From: Mesostigma viride
Lineage: Eukaryota; Streptophyta; Mesostigmatophyceae; Mesostigmatales; Mesostigmataceae
Reading direction: 5' to 3'
Length of the DNA stretch: 64,000 bases
Assembly: GCA_009746045.1 (NCBI GenBank)
Contig: RPFO01000256.1
Span: forward strand, 1 to 64,000
Part shown: piece by piece, positions 37,101 to 47,861 of the stretch
Numbering within the stretch: position 1 is the first letter of the stretch
Layout: every line of letters begins with the position of its first letter
The notes under the pieces: generated by a model
What the model was told of the DNA's origin: nothing
The model's input: only the letters and a program-made list of their open reading frames with translations
Database searches by the model: none
Translations under genes and position numbers: made by a program

Positions 37101-37739
37101 CTGCTCGGCCGTGGCTGCTGCTCCACCGTGCCTTCTGCTCGGCCATGGCTGCTGCTCGACCTTGCCTTCTCTGCTTGATTCTGCCCTGAGCTCGGCCTTG
37201 GGTGCATACCCTCCACCGTTTACCCCTACCCCGTGCATGTATATGTTTATTTTTATCATTTTTGTTCGATATTTCTGCGCGAAGATCAGCCACTTTCCCA
37301 AGCAGTACAAGCTTATGCTGCTCATGTACCCATGTATGTATACACATGACTGGACCTTGCAGATCAGCCACTTCCCCAAGGGCTACAAGCAGGAGCGCAT
37401 CGTTGGGTTGGGCATGAACGAACCGGAACTCAAGCGCAACCCGGTGGGTGGTCCGTGTGGTAGCGCACGCAATGATGTGGGTTTAAATGAGCTCAAGCGC
37501 AACCCGATGCCCGGTGTGTTTTTAAGATCCAGCGGAGAGGTGCCGTGCGATAGCGGTGACTCACACATGGGGGGGCTGGTAAGGAACAAGGCGCACTAAT
37601 GAGGCGCACCTTATACACAACCCAGGGAGTGTTCCATGGAATTAATAGATGGTGACTCGGAAAGCTTTCATAATCTTTTCTGGTAGGGGGACAGGGCGGC
37701 GGGCAGGTGTACAGGTGGTTGGATGGCCAGTTGTATGAA

Positions 37740-37778
<39 letters not shown>

Positions 37779-40700
37779 CAGATGCAGGAGCCGATCAGGG
37801 TGTCTTCAGGTGATCTACTTGGTGGCCTGGGATGGCTGGTAATCACTGCTGTTTTGGTGAGCATGGGACTGTCAGGGGCAAGTGAGGGGGCTGCAAAGCG
37901 ATCAATCTGGTGGTGGGGTGATTGGGCAGCTTGTAGCAGGGAATGGGGCAACTGATAGCGGGATATCACTTTGGGGAGACTGGCAGAAAGCAGGCGACCC
38001 ATTACGTCCATCTACGAGCGACGTAATGCCCACCGCTGAAATATGCAGTGACTGCCGCTGCTGGCGTGTGTTTTGACAGCCTTTGAGCAGCCTTTTGGGC
38101 CGCCTTTTGGGCAACCTTTCAAGAGCCTGTTGCTTCCAGTAGCATGGCTATTTGGCAACCACAACTGCCATACTTTGTGAAAGACCTGACAAAGGCTGCA
38201 AGGCACCTTGTGGGGCTGGTGATCCTACACGGTTCTGCTGCACGTCAACCTACCGCATCGTCATCATCCTGTGAATGACACACTGTTAAGCATGCTCATG
38301 ACTAGTGGCTTTTTTCCTGACAGCCTCTGTGACACAGTGTAAAGCATGCTCATGAATAGTGGCTCTTTTTCCTAACAGATGCTTTTACTTCTGCTGCTGG
38401 GAGTGCTGACAGGCTAAGCTACAATTAGCAGAATAGTCTTTGGGGGGGGGAAGCCGTGTGCTTGTTGGCTGTGCTTATTTCAGTGACATTTTTTTTTTAC
38501 AATTGAATGCGTCGCCACTGCCGCCACTACCACCACCTCCACCACCGCCGTTGCCGCCGCCGCCGCCGCCGCCACCACCACCACCACCACCACCACCACC
38601 ACCACCACCACCACCACCACAACTACAACAACCTCTGCCGCCATTCGCTGCCACTGCAGGTGCTCACTGAGTACACGGTGAAGGACCTGAATGTGGACCC
38701 CACGCTTCCCTACGAGGACGGGACGTTCGATGTGGTGGTCAACGCGGTAGGCCCCTGCGCTACACACCACAGCCCCATTCACGGTTTGCTGCCCCATTCA
38801 CAAGCTGTCCTTAGCATGCACAGCTGTTGACGTGGTGGCTAACGCTGTACGCTCTATGCTCTAAATCCTCGACCCTAAATTCGACCCTAAATTCAAAGCC
38901 TTACAGAGTTGTTGGCATGCATAGAGGTGGACGGCGTTGTCGGCGGGGTCTGCTGGTGTTTAGTTTGTGGTGCGGTGGCCAGCTGGCAGTTTGGGTGCAA
39001 GTGCGTAGTGGTGGATGTGCTGGTGGTCAAGGCGGTAAGCAGCCGCTGAGCACAGAAATGCCACTTCATTCTGAGAACTGTCTTACAGAAAACTGAGGCT
39101 AACAACCATTGGTAGTAATCGTCAAGCCCGTATGTCCCTGCCTTAAACCCTGACAAGGTGTTAGCATGCACAACTGTCGTTACTCTGTGGTCAACGTCAT
39201 ACATCGCTGCTGGGCGAGGGATTGGCGTGCAAAGCTGTTGATGTCATGGCCATGCCAGTATGCTGCTGCTGAGCCATGACCCATCCTGCAACGCTGTTGA
39301 TGTGATGGTCAATACGGTTAGCCAAGGAAATGGGCAAGGAAATTTACATGCAAACTTGTTGACACGGCGGCATGCGGGGTAAGGGTGAGTACCGTATGTC
39401 ATGCAGGCTTGTAAGCATCTTGTAAACCGGGTTTCTACGGTGGCGAATGTGGCGCGCGATCGCAGATAAGGCAGTGCACCCAGGGCATATGGCGTCGTGG
39501 CAAAGTGGGGTGGAGCAGTGCTTCGCTTAGGGCTGGATCCGTTGGCGTGCCGGACGCCACCCGCACAAATTCGGCTGTTATTTAAAGTGCCCGGCGCGGC
39601 TCCCTAAACTGTAAAACCAGACGGCTGGCCCTATAAGGGCCGGCACGGCAAGAATTGTAGTAATAGTAGCTTAGTAGCTAGCTACTTAAATCAATAAATC
39701 TCTGGTAGCAACTTTCTTCCAGTTTCATTCGCCGGCCACCAGCCACGTGGCAATTGTGTGTGGCGCAGCGCCGCGTGTGGAAGAACACCTAAACGAAGCG
39801 CCGGGGTGGAGGTTTCCTGGTAAGAAAGCTCCTTGGATCACAAAGTTGGAGGATTCCTCGAGCGTGATACTCTAGCAGAGATGTGCTGTGATTGGGTGCT
39901 GTGTCGCGAGTCGCGCTCACCCTTGTACTACGCACGTGTCTGCACCCTGCAGGTCAGCGTGGACTACCTAGCGCGGCCCCTGGAGGTGTTCAAGGAAATG
40001 AACCGTGTGCTTAAAGAAGGCGGCCTGTGTGCAATGAGGTGAGATTCGAGCCATAAGGGAGGGAGAGGCTAGACGGGGAGGGTGGAAGAGTCTAAGCGTG
40101 GGCAGGATTAGCAAAAAAGGGTTTAAAACCGGGGAGTTAGGAATGGTGCTAGCAGGGGCAGGATTCGTCAAAGTGCGCTGCCCTGTGAACGTTGAGGGAC
40201 CGCCTGCCTAGCCTATGCTACTATCAACGCAAGCGCAACAGTGATGCACGAAGGCAAACCCCTCCCTCAACTATCTCTCATGCTCTTAATTCATTATCCA
40301 TGGGCTGCGGTTACCTTTTCCAACGTGCTCTTGTGATAGGCTGAGCTGTTGTACATTACTGATCTGTCAGAAGCTCCTGCTGGGCAACATGAGGGGAAGT
40401 CTTTTCGTGGCATAGGTGGCTTGGTTGCAAACTTATGGTTGCACTCGAGCCCTGCCTTTTTGTTTGCCTTCCTTGCTTTGTTTCCGAAAAGAATTATTAT
40501 CATTATCTAAAATAATATGTCCTTCTCTTCACCATGTCACTTCGAGTGTGGCGTCTGACGCATACTCGAGCGCTGGTCTTGCAAGCCCATTGCGGAACCT
40601 CTCTCTCTCAACATCACTTCCCATCGGCTCCTTAACCTCCACCACTTCTCCACCCATCCACCTAAACCTGTCAGGTCCCCTGACTGTTCACACCCTCAAA

Positions 40701-42898
40701 CGAAGTCATCGTCCGCTGAGCTGGATCGCAAGGTCATTCTGCTGAATTTTTTTCGCCACAGGGATGGAACGCCTCTTTTACCTAACTGCTCCCCACTCTC
40801 TTGACATGCTTTTTCTCCGTCCCTCACACTGTTGCCCCCCCCCCCCTTCCCACTTTCCTCCCGTTTATTTAACTCCCTTATTTCTTCACTCTCGCTGCGG
40901 TGCTTTCCTTCCCTTCCCCGGTTTCTCCAGCCATACTGCCTCTCTATTTAATGTACGGGTGGCCTTTATAGGGCATTAGCTGACGTCCTTCCCTAACCTC
41001 CTCAGTTTCTCTACTGACTAACCGCTGCATCCCAATCTTTCTCCTCCTTGAGTATTTGGAAGGGGGTTGGATTTTGAAAATGTTGTCTGGGGCGATGGGT
41101 GGGCATCAGCTCTCCTGTTTACCCCCCTCTACCCCCTCTAATGCCCCTACACCCCCCTACCCCCTCTTCCCCCCCCAGCTTCTCCAACCGCTGCTTCCCC
41201 ACCAAGGTCATCTCGCTCTGGGCCCAGACGGGGGACCTTGACCACATCTACATCGTGGGCTCCTACTTCCACTATGCGGGGGGGTTTGAGCCGCCGCAGG
41301 TAGGCTATATCATGGTAGGCGATAACACTGTGGGCAATAACATTATAGGCTATGACACTGTCGCCTACGACATTGTAGGCAATAGCATTGTAGACTCCAC
41401 AGCATTGTAGGCGATAACATTGCAGGCAATAATTTTTTGCCTGCAATGTGCAAAGGTTCATTGTCGGCCATACCATTGCAACCAACCGCTGATTCGAAGC
41501 AGTAGGGCTGCTGCACTGGGGGAGTAATGCCATATCCCAACAAAGGTCTTGCATCCCAGGTAAAATAGCTTTGTTGGTTCTGGGCTTGAGCTACAATGGA
41601 CCTATGCGTGCTATGGCTAAGGTTGTAATCCGATACTGCGGCGGCGGGAGACTTGCGTTTTTTTGGCAACAAGAAACAGATGGCAACGACGGTGGATAGA
41701 TTCCACTGTTTTGTATCGCGACAACCTGAAGGCTTTATATCACCAGGTAGTTGGTGCCAAGTCAGCCTTCGTGCTGCCCATACTGCAAACTCATCCCCTC
41801 ACCTGCCAGGGAGGAGCAGAACACAGCACAGCATCCGCTAGCAGAGAATGCTGGCATCTGACCCATCATACGAAATGACGCATAGATTGCATCTCGTGTG
41901 TCCGCCATGCAGCGCGTGCATGCACAGACAGGGTGCGTCCCTGGGCGGTGGGTAAGTGCATGACTGCTCGAGGATTGTCCACAGTACAGTAGTCTAATTT
42001 AATTTAGTCAATTAATTCTATATACTAAATATACCACCGTGCTATATGTCCATCCAAATAGCCATGGTTGATGCACCATGTCCCGTTCTATGCCGGTGCA
42101 AAGCACATCGAACATCACCAAGTGCTATGGCAATTTATTGCTCGAGGTGCCTGGCATTGTGTCAGCTATCACCTGTGGGCATGCCTTAGCGTGGGTGGTC
42201 GTCCCCGCTTCTGTGTTCAATCTTAATCCCTAAGGATTCCGCACTATAGAGCAATGCGGTGAACACTCATGCATGCCCTCAATCCTTGCAGCCCAGCTAG
42301 TCCCAGCTCCATCACAAATACCATTTTCAGTCCTATCATAGACGAGGCTGTTGTCTGGCATAGCCGGGCACCACCTAATGCATATTCAGCTCAGGAATGG
42401 GGCCTTCTCGCTGACTCGTGTCCCTTGCCCCCGGCAAGCAAGTCAGACCGATGGTATTGTCTATCTATTGAAAAATTGTTAATTAACGATGTTTTGTCCA
42501 TGCTCTGAGCTAAAAGTGCATGTTGCCTTATGCTAGAGTATCTGCACTATCACACCAATGTATGGGTGGAACCAAGAAGCGTGCACAGGGTGTGCATCTC
42601 TCTTTTGCCAAGCATTTTCTCGTGATCGCTGCCCTATGCGCGTTCCGCGATGAGCTCACTAGCCAGTTATTCACTCATCACTGGATAATGAAACCTGTGC
42701 CTTGCGTGGCCACCCTATAATACCCGGCAGGCAGAGGACATCTCCCCCCACTACTACCTGATTATTCACTCATCCCTCATGAACGATATTCGTTGCCTAC
42801 TCCATTGCCACGCTACCTTGCAGGCGGAGGACATCTCCCCCAACCCAGGCCGCTCTGACCCCATGTTTGTTGTCTACGCGCGCAAGAGCAAGGACTGA
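31153..42898 (+). CDS. Plastid-type SAM-dependent methyltransferase (Methyltransf_11-like)
   Basis: Exons 31153-31431, 32131-32198, 36286-36433, 37363-37443, 38660-38746, 39953-40038, 41179-41299 and 42824-42898 join in frame via GT-AG introns to give 314 residues. Residues 1-50 are Ser/Lys/Arg-rich like a chloroplast transit peptide. R54-R55, a hydrophobic stretch (61-80) and SALA before ARYYGP resemble a thylakoid-lumen Tat signal. The core reads like a class I methyltransferase: strand-1 motif AILDVCSSW (157-165), a DGTFDVVVNA block (motif IV region), then EVFKEMNRVLKEGG. It ends with an SFSNRCFPTK block, FHYAGGFEPPQ and PNPGRSDPM. The usual Gly-rich GxGxG loop of motif I is replaced by CSSW. 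The substrate is unknown. Methyltransferase assignment is firm; lumen location is inferred. I chose the ATG at 31153 because an upstream in-frame TTG adds nothing conserved. Confidence 0.87.
32531..32576 (+). repeat. Echo of the exon 3 acceptor upstream of the 39-bp array
   Basis: It contains gcagaagctcggactccaga and then ttattcccgtcgctgtcacg. This matches the true exon 3 start at 36286 (gagccccgactccgacttct, then actcgtcgccacgctttgtcac). It lies 3.7 kb upstream of the real acceptor, directly before the minisatellite. Confidence 0.75.
32586..35876 (+). repeat. 39-bp minisatellite, about 84 copies, in methyltransferase intron 2
   Basis: The unit is cactagaataacacgtcact followed by tctcctgttctctatgcat. 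It has limited variation: tgtcct for tctcct, gtactct for gttctct, ctgcat or tgtat for atgcat, and accacg for aacacg. Because 39 is a multiple of three, one frame stays open for 1245 codons (ITRITRHFSCSLC repeats), but exon 2 is out of frame with it and the array sits between a clean donor (32199) and acceptor (36285). I treat it as intronic. Confidence 0.97.
35882..36230 (+). repeat. Two echoes of the exon 3 acceptor downstream of the array
   Basis: A copy at 36173-36230 reads ctcgcaggagcctcaactcc and then gtgtactcgttgctgctgtg. A more diverged one at 35882-35943 contains gggagcccacagctcccagc and ttgtcctcatccctgttgtg. The true site follows at 36286. The 36173 copy has its own cag|G acceptor. 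Confidence 0.8.
36523..36970 (+). repeat. Echoes of the exon 3 donor junction in intron 3
   Basis: The true exon end at 36390-36440 contains aacacgccgggcaccgccat, then cctggacgtgtgcagcagctgg and gtgagt. Copies lie at 36523-36577 (gacacgccgggcaccgccat, ending tgg-gtaagt), 36646-36678, 36749-36800 (gtgtgcagcagctggttaag) and 36925-36970 (gacgtgtgcagctgctggcc). The first has a near-consensus donor and would encode almost the same peptide. A foldback-family end (tcaaagagacaaccagcgca) lies at about 36455-36474. Confidence 0.9.
37281..37518 (+). repeat. Echoes of the exon 4 acceptor and donor
   Basis: An upstream copy at 37281-37326 (aagatcagccactttcccaa, then gcagtacaag) mirrors the real exon 4 start at 37363 (agatcagccacttccccaag, then ggctacaag). 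A downstream copy at 37489-37518 (gagctcaagcgcaacccgat) mirrors the real exon end at 37443. The 81-bp exon is thus flanked on both sides by its own echoes. Confidence 0.9.
37740..37776 (+). repeat. Poly(G) run of about 37 bases
   Basis: An uninterrupted G homopolymer on the sense strand of methyltransferase intron 4. Its exact length is uncertain in any assembly. Confidence 0.9.
38270..38385 (+). repeat. ~55-bp direct duplication ending in acceptor-like sequence
   Basis: Two copies share aagcatgctcatga, tagtggct and a terminal tttttcctgacag or tttttcctaacag. Both end in a polypyrimidine-AG, so each resembles a 3' splice site inside intron 4. No coding match follows them. Confidence 0.7.
38523..38622. 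repeat. (CCN)n trinucleotide repeat
   Basis: Runs of cca and ccg directly upstream of the exon 5 acceptor (38659). They yield poly-Pro, poly-His or poly-Val artefact peptides in different frames. Confidence 0.93.
38827..39327 (+). repeat. Echoes of the exon 5 donor junction in intron 5
   Basis: The true exon end at 38728-38752 reads ttcgatgtggtggtcaacgc then g-gtaggc. Diverged copies lie at 38827-38853 (gacgtggtggctaacgctgt), 39012-39042 (gatgtgctggtggtcaaggc then ggtaag), 39183-39208 (ctgtggtcaacgtcatac), about 39238-39262, and 39297-39327 (gatgtgatggtcaatacggt). Spacings are 35-190 bp. Confidence 0.85.
39420..39830 (+). mobile_element. Possible solo LTR-like insertion
   Basis: Composition differs from the rest of intron 5. 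A TATA-like ctataagg at about 39632, an AATAAA at about 39692 and GC-rich flanks (ggcgtgccggacgcc, gccggccaccagccacgtggc) resemble the promoter and poly(A) layout of an LTR. I cannot show a target-site duplication or an internal retroelement sequence, so this is only a candidate. Confidence 0.25.
41300..41425 (+). repeat. ~16-bp tandem repeat starting at the exon 7 donor
   Basis: From the first intron base, gtaggctatatcatg is repeated in diverged form (gtaggcgataacactg, tgggcaataacattat and others) about eight times. The repeat is built from the 5' end of the intron itself, including the GT. Confidence 0.85.
42725..42763 (+). repeat. Echo of the exon 8 acceptor
   Basis: The copy reads ggcaggcagaggacatctcc and continues ccccactac. 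The true exon 8 start at 42824 reads gcggaggacatctcccccaa. The copy keeps the cag|GC acceptor about 95 bp upstream of the real one and would continue in a related frame. Confidence 0.88.
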
Positions 42899-44151
42899 AT
42901 CCTGCTGCAATGCTAGCGCCCGCGCCGATCTAACCCATACGATGCGCCTTCGACGCGCATGCCATGTGCCTTGAATGCGTCTATCATGCGACGCAACCTG
43001 ATGTGCTGGCTATACACATGAATTAATAAGCGTGGCTGCTTGCCGGTGAAGCTGTATAGATGAAAGGTTTTTGGGCAGATGCCGGAGGGTGTCTGTGAAA
43101 CACAAGACATCCCGGTTGAATGGGACACACACACACAGTCACGAGGGAGCCGAGAAACAAGGTTTCCAGACAGAAATGCTTTGGCCCACAGTTGGTCTAT
43201 GCTTGACGAATACAGCCCCTGTTTGATGCGCAAGGCAGACGGAGAAAGTTCTGAGCTACTACCACTTTGGGGTTTGGCGTGGGAGAGAAGGCAGTGTCCC
43301 TGTTGTTTGTCCGGCGCCCGATGTCTGGGCCCTTGGGGTCTTATCAAAAAGTGGGCGCAGTCTATCATAGCTAGCTTGTCCCGCCATTATCCTCCCCACG
43401 TATATGGCATCCAGAGTGCGCTCGATGTCTGACCAGCTATCCATGCATGCATCCGTCATCTGTGAATGCTGCTAAATGGGCATGCACTGGCCTTTGTAGG
43501 TTCAATACTCAACCTGGCTGGTGAGCTGTTTGCATGGTTCATGAGATGATCGCCGTGGCTTGGACCTCAGCAGGTAGCTGCGCTAACTAGCTTGAAGATC
43601 AGGGTCGGACCACGGATCTGTTCTGTGATCGACGTTTTCAAAGCTCAGCTGTGGTGCAGAGGTAGCCCAGGATAGCCGGCCAAGTTGTATTTTTTTTTTC
43701 CGTGTGTCACTGCCCCTGGCATGTGGCGGGTCTGCTGTGTACTCGGTGAGGACTGCTGGCTCCAGGCCCCCTGAACCACCCACAAGTAACTTGCCCACCT
43801 ACAGTGCATGACGTTGGATTCTGCCACATTCCATGAAAAGTACACCCCCACCTGCACACATGCAGCGGGTGTGCTCTGATATTTTGAGGCTAGCGGATGT
43901 CATGACAGGTCTACATGAAATCGAGCAATTGTTTACCTACCATGTTTTTATGCAATGAAGCGATGCTCAGAAATAAACATGCTAGCTTGTCACATTGATA
44001 TTTCTCCCCTCCGGCCAATTGTTGATGCCAATGCCCTGGCATGATGCATGCGTAGAGCAGGCGATGGCTGTGCTGCAACACCTGATCGAAGGGCCAGGCC
44101 ATTGAGCTCTGTGCTCCCAAGTGCTTGCCCGACGGCACTGCCAGCATTAAT
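42899..44151. other. 3' flank of the methyltransferase gene, no gene recognised
   Basis: It presumably contains the 3' UTR. Open frames on both strands (for example 42913-43368 minus) show no recognisable domain and no exon-like GC3 bias. I found no convincing second gene. Confidence 0.5.
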
Positions 44152-44427
44152 TGACGACATGAACGAGCACCAGCTCCGACTCTCTGCATTCTTGAGCCGC
44201 GCGCAGGCCCCCATCCTCTGGGCACTCACATCCGCCAATTCTACGACGCCCAACAAGGCTCCGCCAGCACTCCTAAACCTTCCCGGGAAGCTGACGTGCA
44301 ACAGCTCAACCAGACAGTCGCAGCAATGGCGGTACAGATCAACGCACTGTCGTCTACCCTGCTCAAAGACACCTTGGCACTGCACAGCAGCCTGGCCGAT
44401 GTGAAGGCAGCCATGACTGCCTCGCCC

Positions 44428-44555
44428 ACATCACCTAAAAATCGGTCCGTCCGGTTACATGAGATCTTGGGAATTTGGGCGCCTATGCGTCGCGGGGCCA
44501 GAAAAAACGACGACGGGACCAGAAAAAATCCACCTCACATGGCTGCCCACCCTAT
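44428..44555 (+). repeat. Dispersed repeat S, copy 1 (second copy 46430-46560)
   Basis: Both copies share cacatcacctaaaa, tcggtccgtccggttacatg, agatc, and gacgacgggaccagaaaaa, then ccacctc-catggctg. Identity is high with small indels. No coding content is recognised. Confidence 0.85.
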
Positions 44556-44563
44556 TAATTAAT

Positions 44564-44742
44564 TAGTAACATAACTCCGTTGGGAGTATATGTAGCACAT
44601 ATCCCAGAGAAGGGGCATATTCTAAGCTACTTCCTGCAAGGGTGGGAATGTAAACAACACTTGCTCGAGGTGCACCAAGGGCACCTGCACCCCCAGAGTC
44701 TCGGAGCTCAACCCAACTAAGGGGTGCCCGTCATGGGGGGGG
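44564..44742 (+). repeat. Interspersed repeat R, copy 2
   Basis: It follows ttaattaattag and begins agtaacataactccgttggg. It matches copy 1 (15089) and copy 3 (56233) almost throughout. Confidence 0.88.
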
Positions 44743-44764
44743 GATTTCAGCATGGCTATACAAA

Positions 44765-44823
44765 GGAGCTACCATGGTCCGGATTCTCCCGATTTCTGGC
44801 CTGCGCTGGTTGTCTCTTTGATA
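44765..44823 (+). mobile_element. Foldback-family end fragment
   Basis: It contains agctaccatggtccggattc and tggcctgcgctggttgtctc, matching the inner arm end of the 28421-29618 element. It directly follows repeat R copy 2, the same arrangement seen at 56460. Confidence 0.85.
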
Positions 44824-45033
44824 CAAAGGACTCCCTTCACCGTGGACGACGACTTGACCCTGGCGCAGCAACAACGGCGACGGGAGCTATGGCCGACCTA
44901 CCTCCAGCTCCGGCAGAACAAGGCGGGCCAGCCGGTGTACTGGAAGGGGGCGGCCATCTACATCGGCCACAAGCCCTGGCACGCGACCCCCTCGACCACC
45001 GCGGCCCCAGCGACCCCAGAAGCCCCAGCCTAG

Positions 45034-45812
45034 GGGAATACAACAGCATGCAGTAGTGTAGAATAGTTAGACAGTGGCCTTGTACATGCCCGCCTACTAC
45101 AGGCACTATATACCAGCTGAGGCCTAGCATTTTTAGTCATGTACATGTGTGCCTAGGATGAGCCGCCCTCCAGATGATGCCTAGCTTTATTTTATTATGC
45201 AGTGCCCATGCAGGGAGTCACTCCCTGCTGAGAAGCCATGCCCTAGCTTAGCTTGTATAGCTATGCTGATGTTCCCCACCTATGACAGGCACCCCTTAGC
45301 TGGGAGTTGCCCGTATGGATGTTCTGCAGGCTGAAATTGATTATATAATGCATGTTTGATCATCAATGATGTTTTTTGTTGCTATGGGATGAGAATTCTG
45401 AGTTGTAATGTCACCAGCCAAACTGGACCCTATTTGTAGTGGCCAGTTATTTTTAGATAGTGCAGCTGGGTCCCTGGGACAACCCATGATGTCAGTGTTC
45501 AGAAGCCATGCCTGGCTACCCAAGCAACTGCCTGAAAAATATTGGGAGCAACGGAATTGTTTTCAGGTGTAATAATGCAGACTACATGTGTTTTTTTTCG
45601 CACTCGCGCACCCCCCTGAGGGTGGTGCTATATTTAGCACCCATAGGACATTGCAACATGACCAATGACATGACCCCCATTTAAATCAATATATGTGTGG
45701 GCTTTGGTCCAAGTATGGACCGTAAAATTGTTTTTAGGTTGGTTTGTGGGCATTATCTTACAAAGTGCAACTGGCCCCTATTTGTAGTGGCGAGTTGGAC
45801 ACGATCCAAGGG
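45034..45812. other. No gene recognised
   Basis: Short similarity to the 15310-15380 region (gatgatgcctagc and tgcccatgcag blocks, in inverted orientation) shows that a repeat end is present at about 45170-45260. I see nothing else. Confidence 0.5.
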
Positions 45813-46305
45813 TTAAAATACGCCGGAAAGGTATTGCTGTCAACGTTTCTATCGTCCGGCCTGATCGCAGTTTTTTCCAGCAAGAACGCTGCCGACACCT
45901 ATCAAATGGCATTCCCGCGAACCAACAATTGGCCTGTATGATCTTTAGGACGTATAAAATCGATATCCAAAGTTTGGCCAGAAAATTCGAACGCAAACCT
46001 AAATGCCATGCGTGGGCGCAAGCCGCCATGGCCAGGTCGACGTTTTCCGGAATGCACGTTGTACGTGAAAAGTACCCTGACCCCCTGTACTTTGACGGTC
46101 TGGAACACCTGTTAAACTTGGTCAAAATATAGCAAACCCTAGTATCATGTTCTGGAGAAACTTATAAACTTTCATTCTTCTCAGCTAAACGTTTCCTAAT
46201 AATTCCCAATGGTATTCTCGCAAACTGGTCCCCCGAGTAGGTGCCGACAAATCGGCTGTAAGTCACTTTTTGGCGGAAAATCGGCAACAAGACCATTTAG
46301 GGGTT
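45813..46305 (+). mobile_element. TTAA-bounded ~495-bp element, copy 1
   Basis: It begins ttaaaatacgccggaaagg and ends accatttaggggttaa. It is about 90% or more similar, by eye, to 51719-52214. Both ends carry TTAA, suggesting insertion at TTAA sites. The sequence near 47439-47455 is an inverted end of the same family (ttaacccctaaatggtc). There are no inverted terminal repeats of note and no transposase, so it is probably non-autonomous. Confidence 0.75.
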
Positions 46306-47861
46306 AAGATTCGCTCAGTTTCTCTGCATTCCGTGAGATATATTTTTCTACTCTGCCTGAAAGCACGTCGCCATGGCCAGCTCCTGTAGGGGTGCGCGCA
46401 CCGTGCACCAGTTTTTCACGGTACGGACGGGTACACATCACCTAAAATCGGTCCGTCCGGTTACATGAGATCCTGGGAATTTTGGCGCGAACGCGTCGCG
46501 TTGAGGACGACGGGACCAGAAAAATTCCACCTCGCATGGCTGTCGACCCTATGTCCACCGGAATATCAGTCAAAAGTCAATTATGCATGTTAAGTCGCTG
46601 CGATGGATGCAAACGACGCGTAAACTCTCCTGCTTTGCGATGATGCATGGTAGATATTATTCGCGGATGTTCATGCGTAAAAATAATTCGCAAACTGAGA
46701 CGCTGATTTTTTGTGTCGGCCAGATCTGGAATTGGCAGCGAAAATGCATGTTTATTAATTGTGGGGGAAACTTTTTTGTTGGAAGCTCACAATTCCCAAA
46801 AGGTGGAATCCGAATGGGCTTCAAGTCTACTTTCACGAGCGCTAATCAGTTTTTCGAGAAACGAATCACATTTTCCAGGCTGTCGCATTACCTGCCGGCA
46901 GGTCAGATTTTGCTGTTTTCAGTGACGTTTACGACGGTCCTTGCTTGATGCGTTTCTTCCTTTTTTTCGGCTCACGGCATGGCGGGGCTTGTTCCAACAT
47001 GCCTTCGGAGGTGTAAGCTGTGTAGCCATGATTTAAAAGTCACATATTGCTCTCGCGCCACCATCTGTTACTGCTCGACACTGCAAGAAACACTGGTTGC
47101 CTGCTCGCAATGCAAGCACAAGCACGACAACGGTGCCCTAATCCACATCCAGGCAGTGTACAGCCATACGCAATACGCAATCATACGGGGCCCATGGGTA
47201 TGGTGTATAATACGCCATACGGGGTATAATACGCAAATCATACGGGGACTCTTGAAAATGCTGTTTTTTGCATGGTTCAGGGGGTTCTTCAACATTCTGA
47301 CCAATCAGGCATGTTTTTTTGTGTTCTTGCAACACCACTTGCCTTTATTTAACACATCATCACATAATCATGATGTGATATTGCCGTTGCCGTCGCTGCA
47401 TGCCTACAAATACAAGCATTGTACATCTGTTGTTATTAACCCCTAAATGGTCTGAGATCCTGCTGATAAATCGGCTGGATCTTCACAATTTTGCAAACCA
47501 GATGCCATCCAACCTACCCATATCCAATGGCTGTCCTTGGGGGCCAAGCATGTCCATGAGTTGCCCTTCGGGCCAGGTTGTAAAATACGTGTGCGGGGTA
47601 TAATACGTGGACTTAAAATACGCGTATTATACGTGGGGGGTATAAAATACGCGGTGGTAAAATGCGCGACAGTTTTTGTGGTCCAATTGTCAGTCACCCA
47701 ATTAGCACGCTCCTTGATGATGGTCATGCAGTTATTACAACTGAAATTTGGTGTATATGCTTATTTATTAACATCTTCCATTTATGCCCTGCAATCCTAT
47801 CTGATTATGATTTGTTAAATGCAGGGGGGAGCATGCTGCAACGGGAATAGTAAGGATTCAA
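46306..47861. other. Repeat-rich, no gene recognised
   Basis: It contains repeat S copy 2 (46430-46560). Clusters of tacgc/tatac motifs at 47145-47260 and 47580-47660 include gtataatacgccatacgggg. A TTAA-element end lies at 47439. Small open frames have no recognisable domain. Confidence 0.5.

Larger units (their letters stand above)
44152..45033 (+). pseudogene. LINE ORF1-like remnant, interrupted by repeats
   Basis: Two coding-like pieces lie in plus orientation. From 44152 to about 44440 one frame reads DAQQGSASTPKPS, then a heptad-like stretch (LNQTVAAMAVQINALSSTLL ... SLADVKAAM) that looks like a coiled coil. From about 44826 to the stop at 45031 a second frame reads TPFTVDDDLTLAQQQRRREL and then GQPVYWKGAAIYI. 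This resembles the C-terminal domain of L1-type ORF1 proteins (DDLT...W...G...FRG-x2-L-x-I). Between them lie a repeat copy and a foldback end, so the ORF is broken. Family assignment is tentative. Confidence 0.4.

Noticed and set aside
42913-43368. 151-codon minus-strand ORF after the methyltransferase gene
   Set aside because: No domain and no coding bias. It overlaps the likely 3' UTR of the plus-strand gene.
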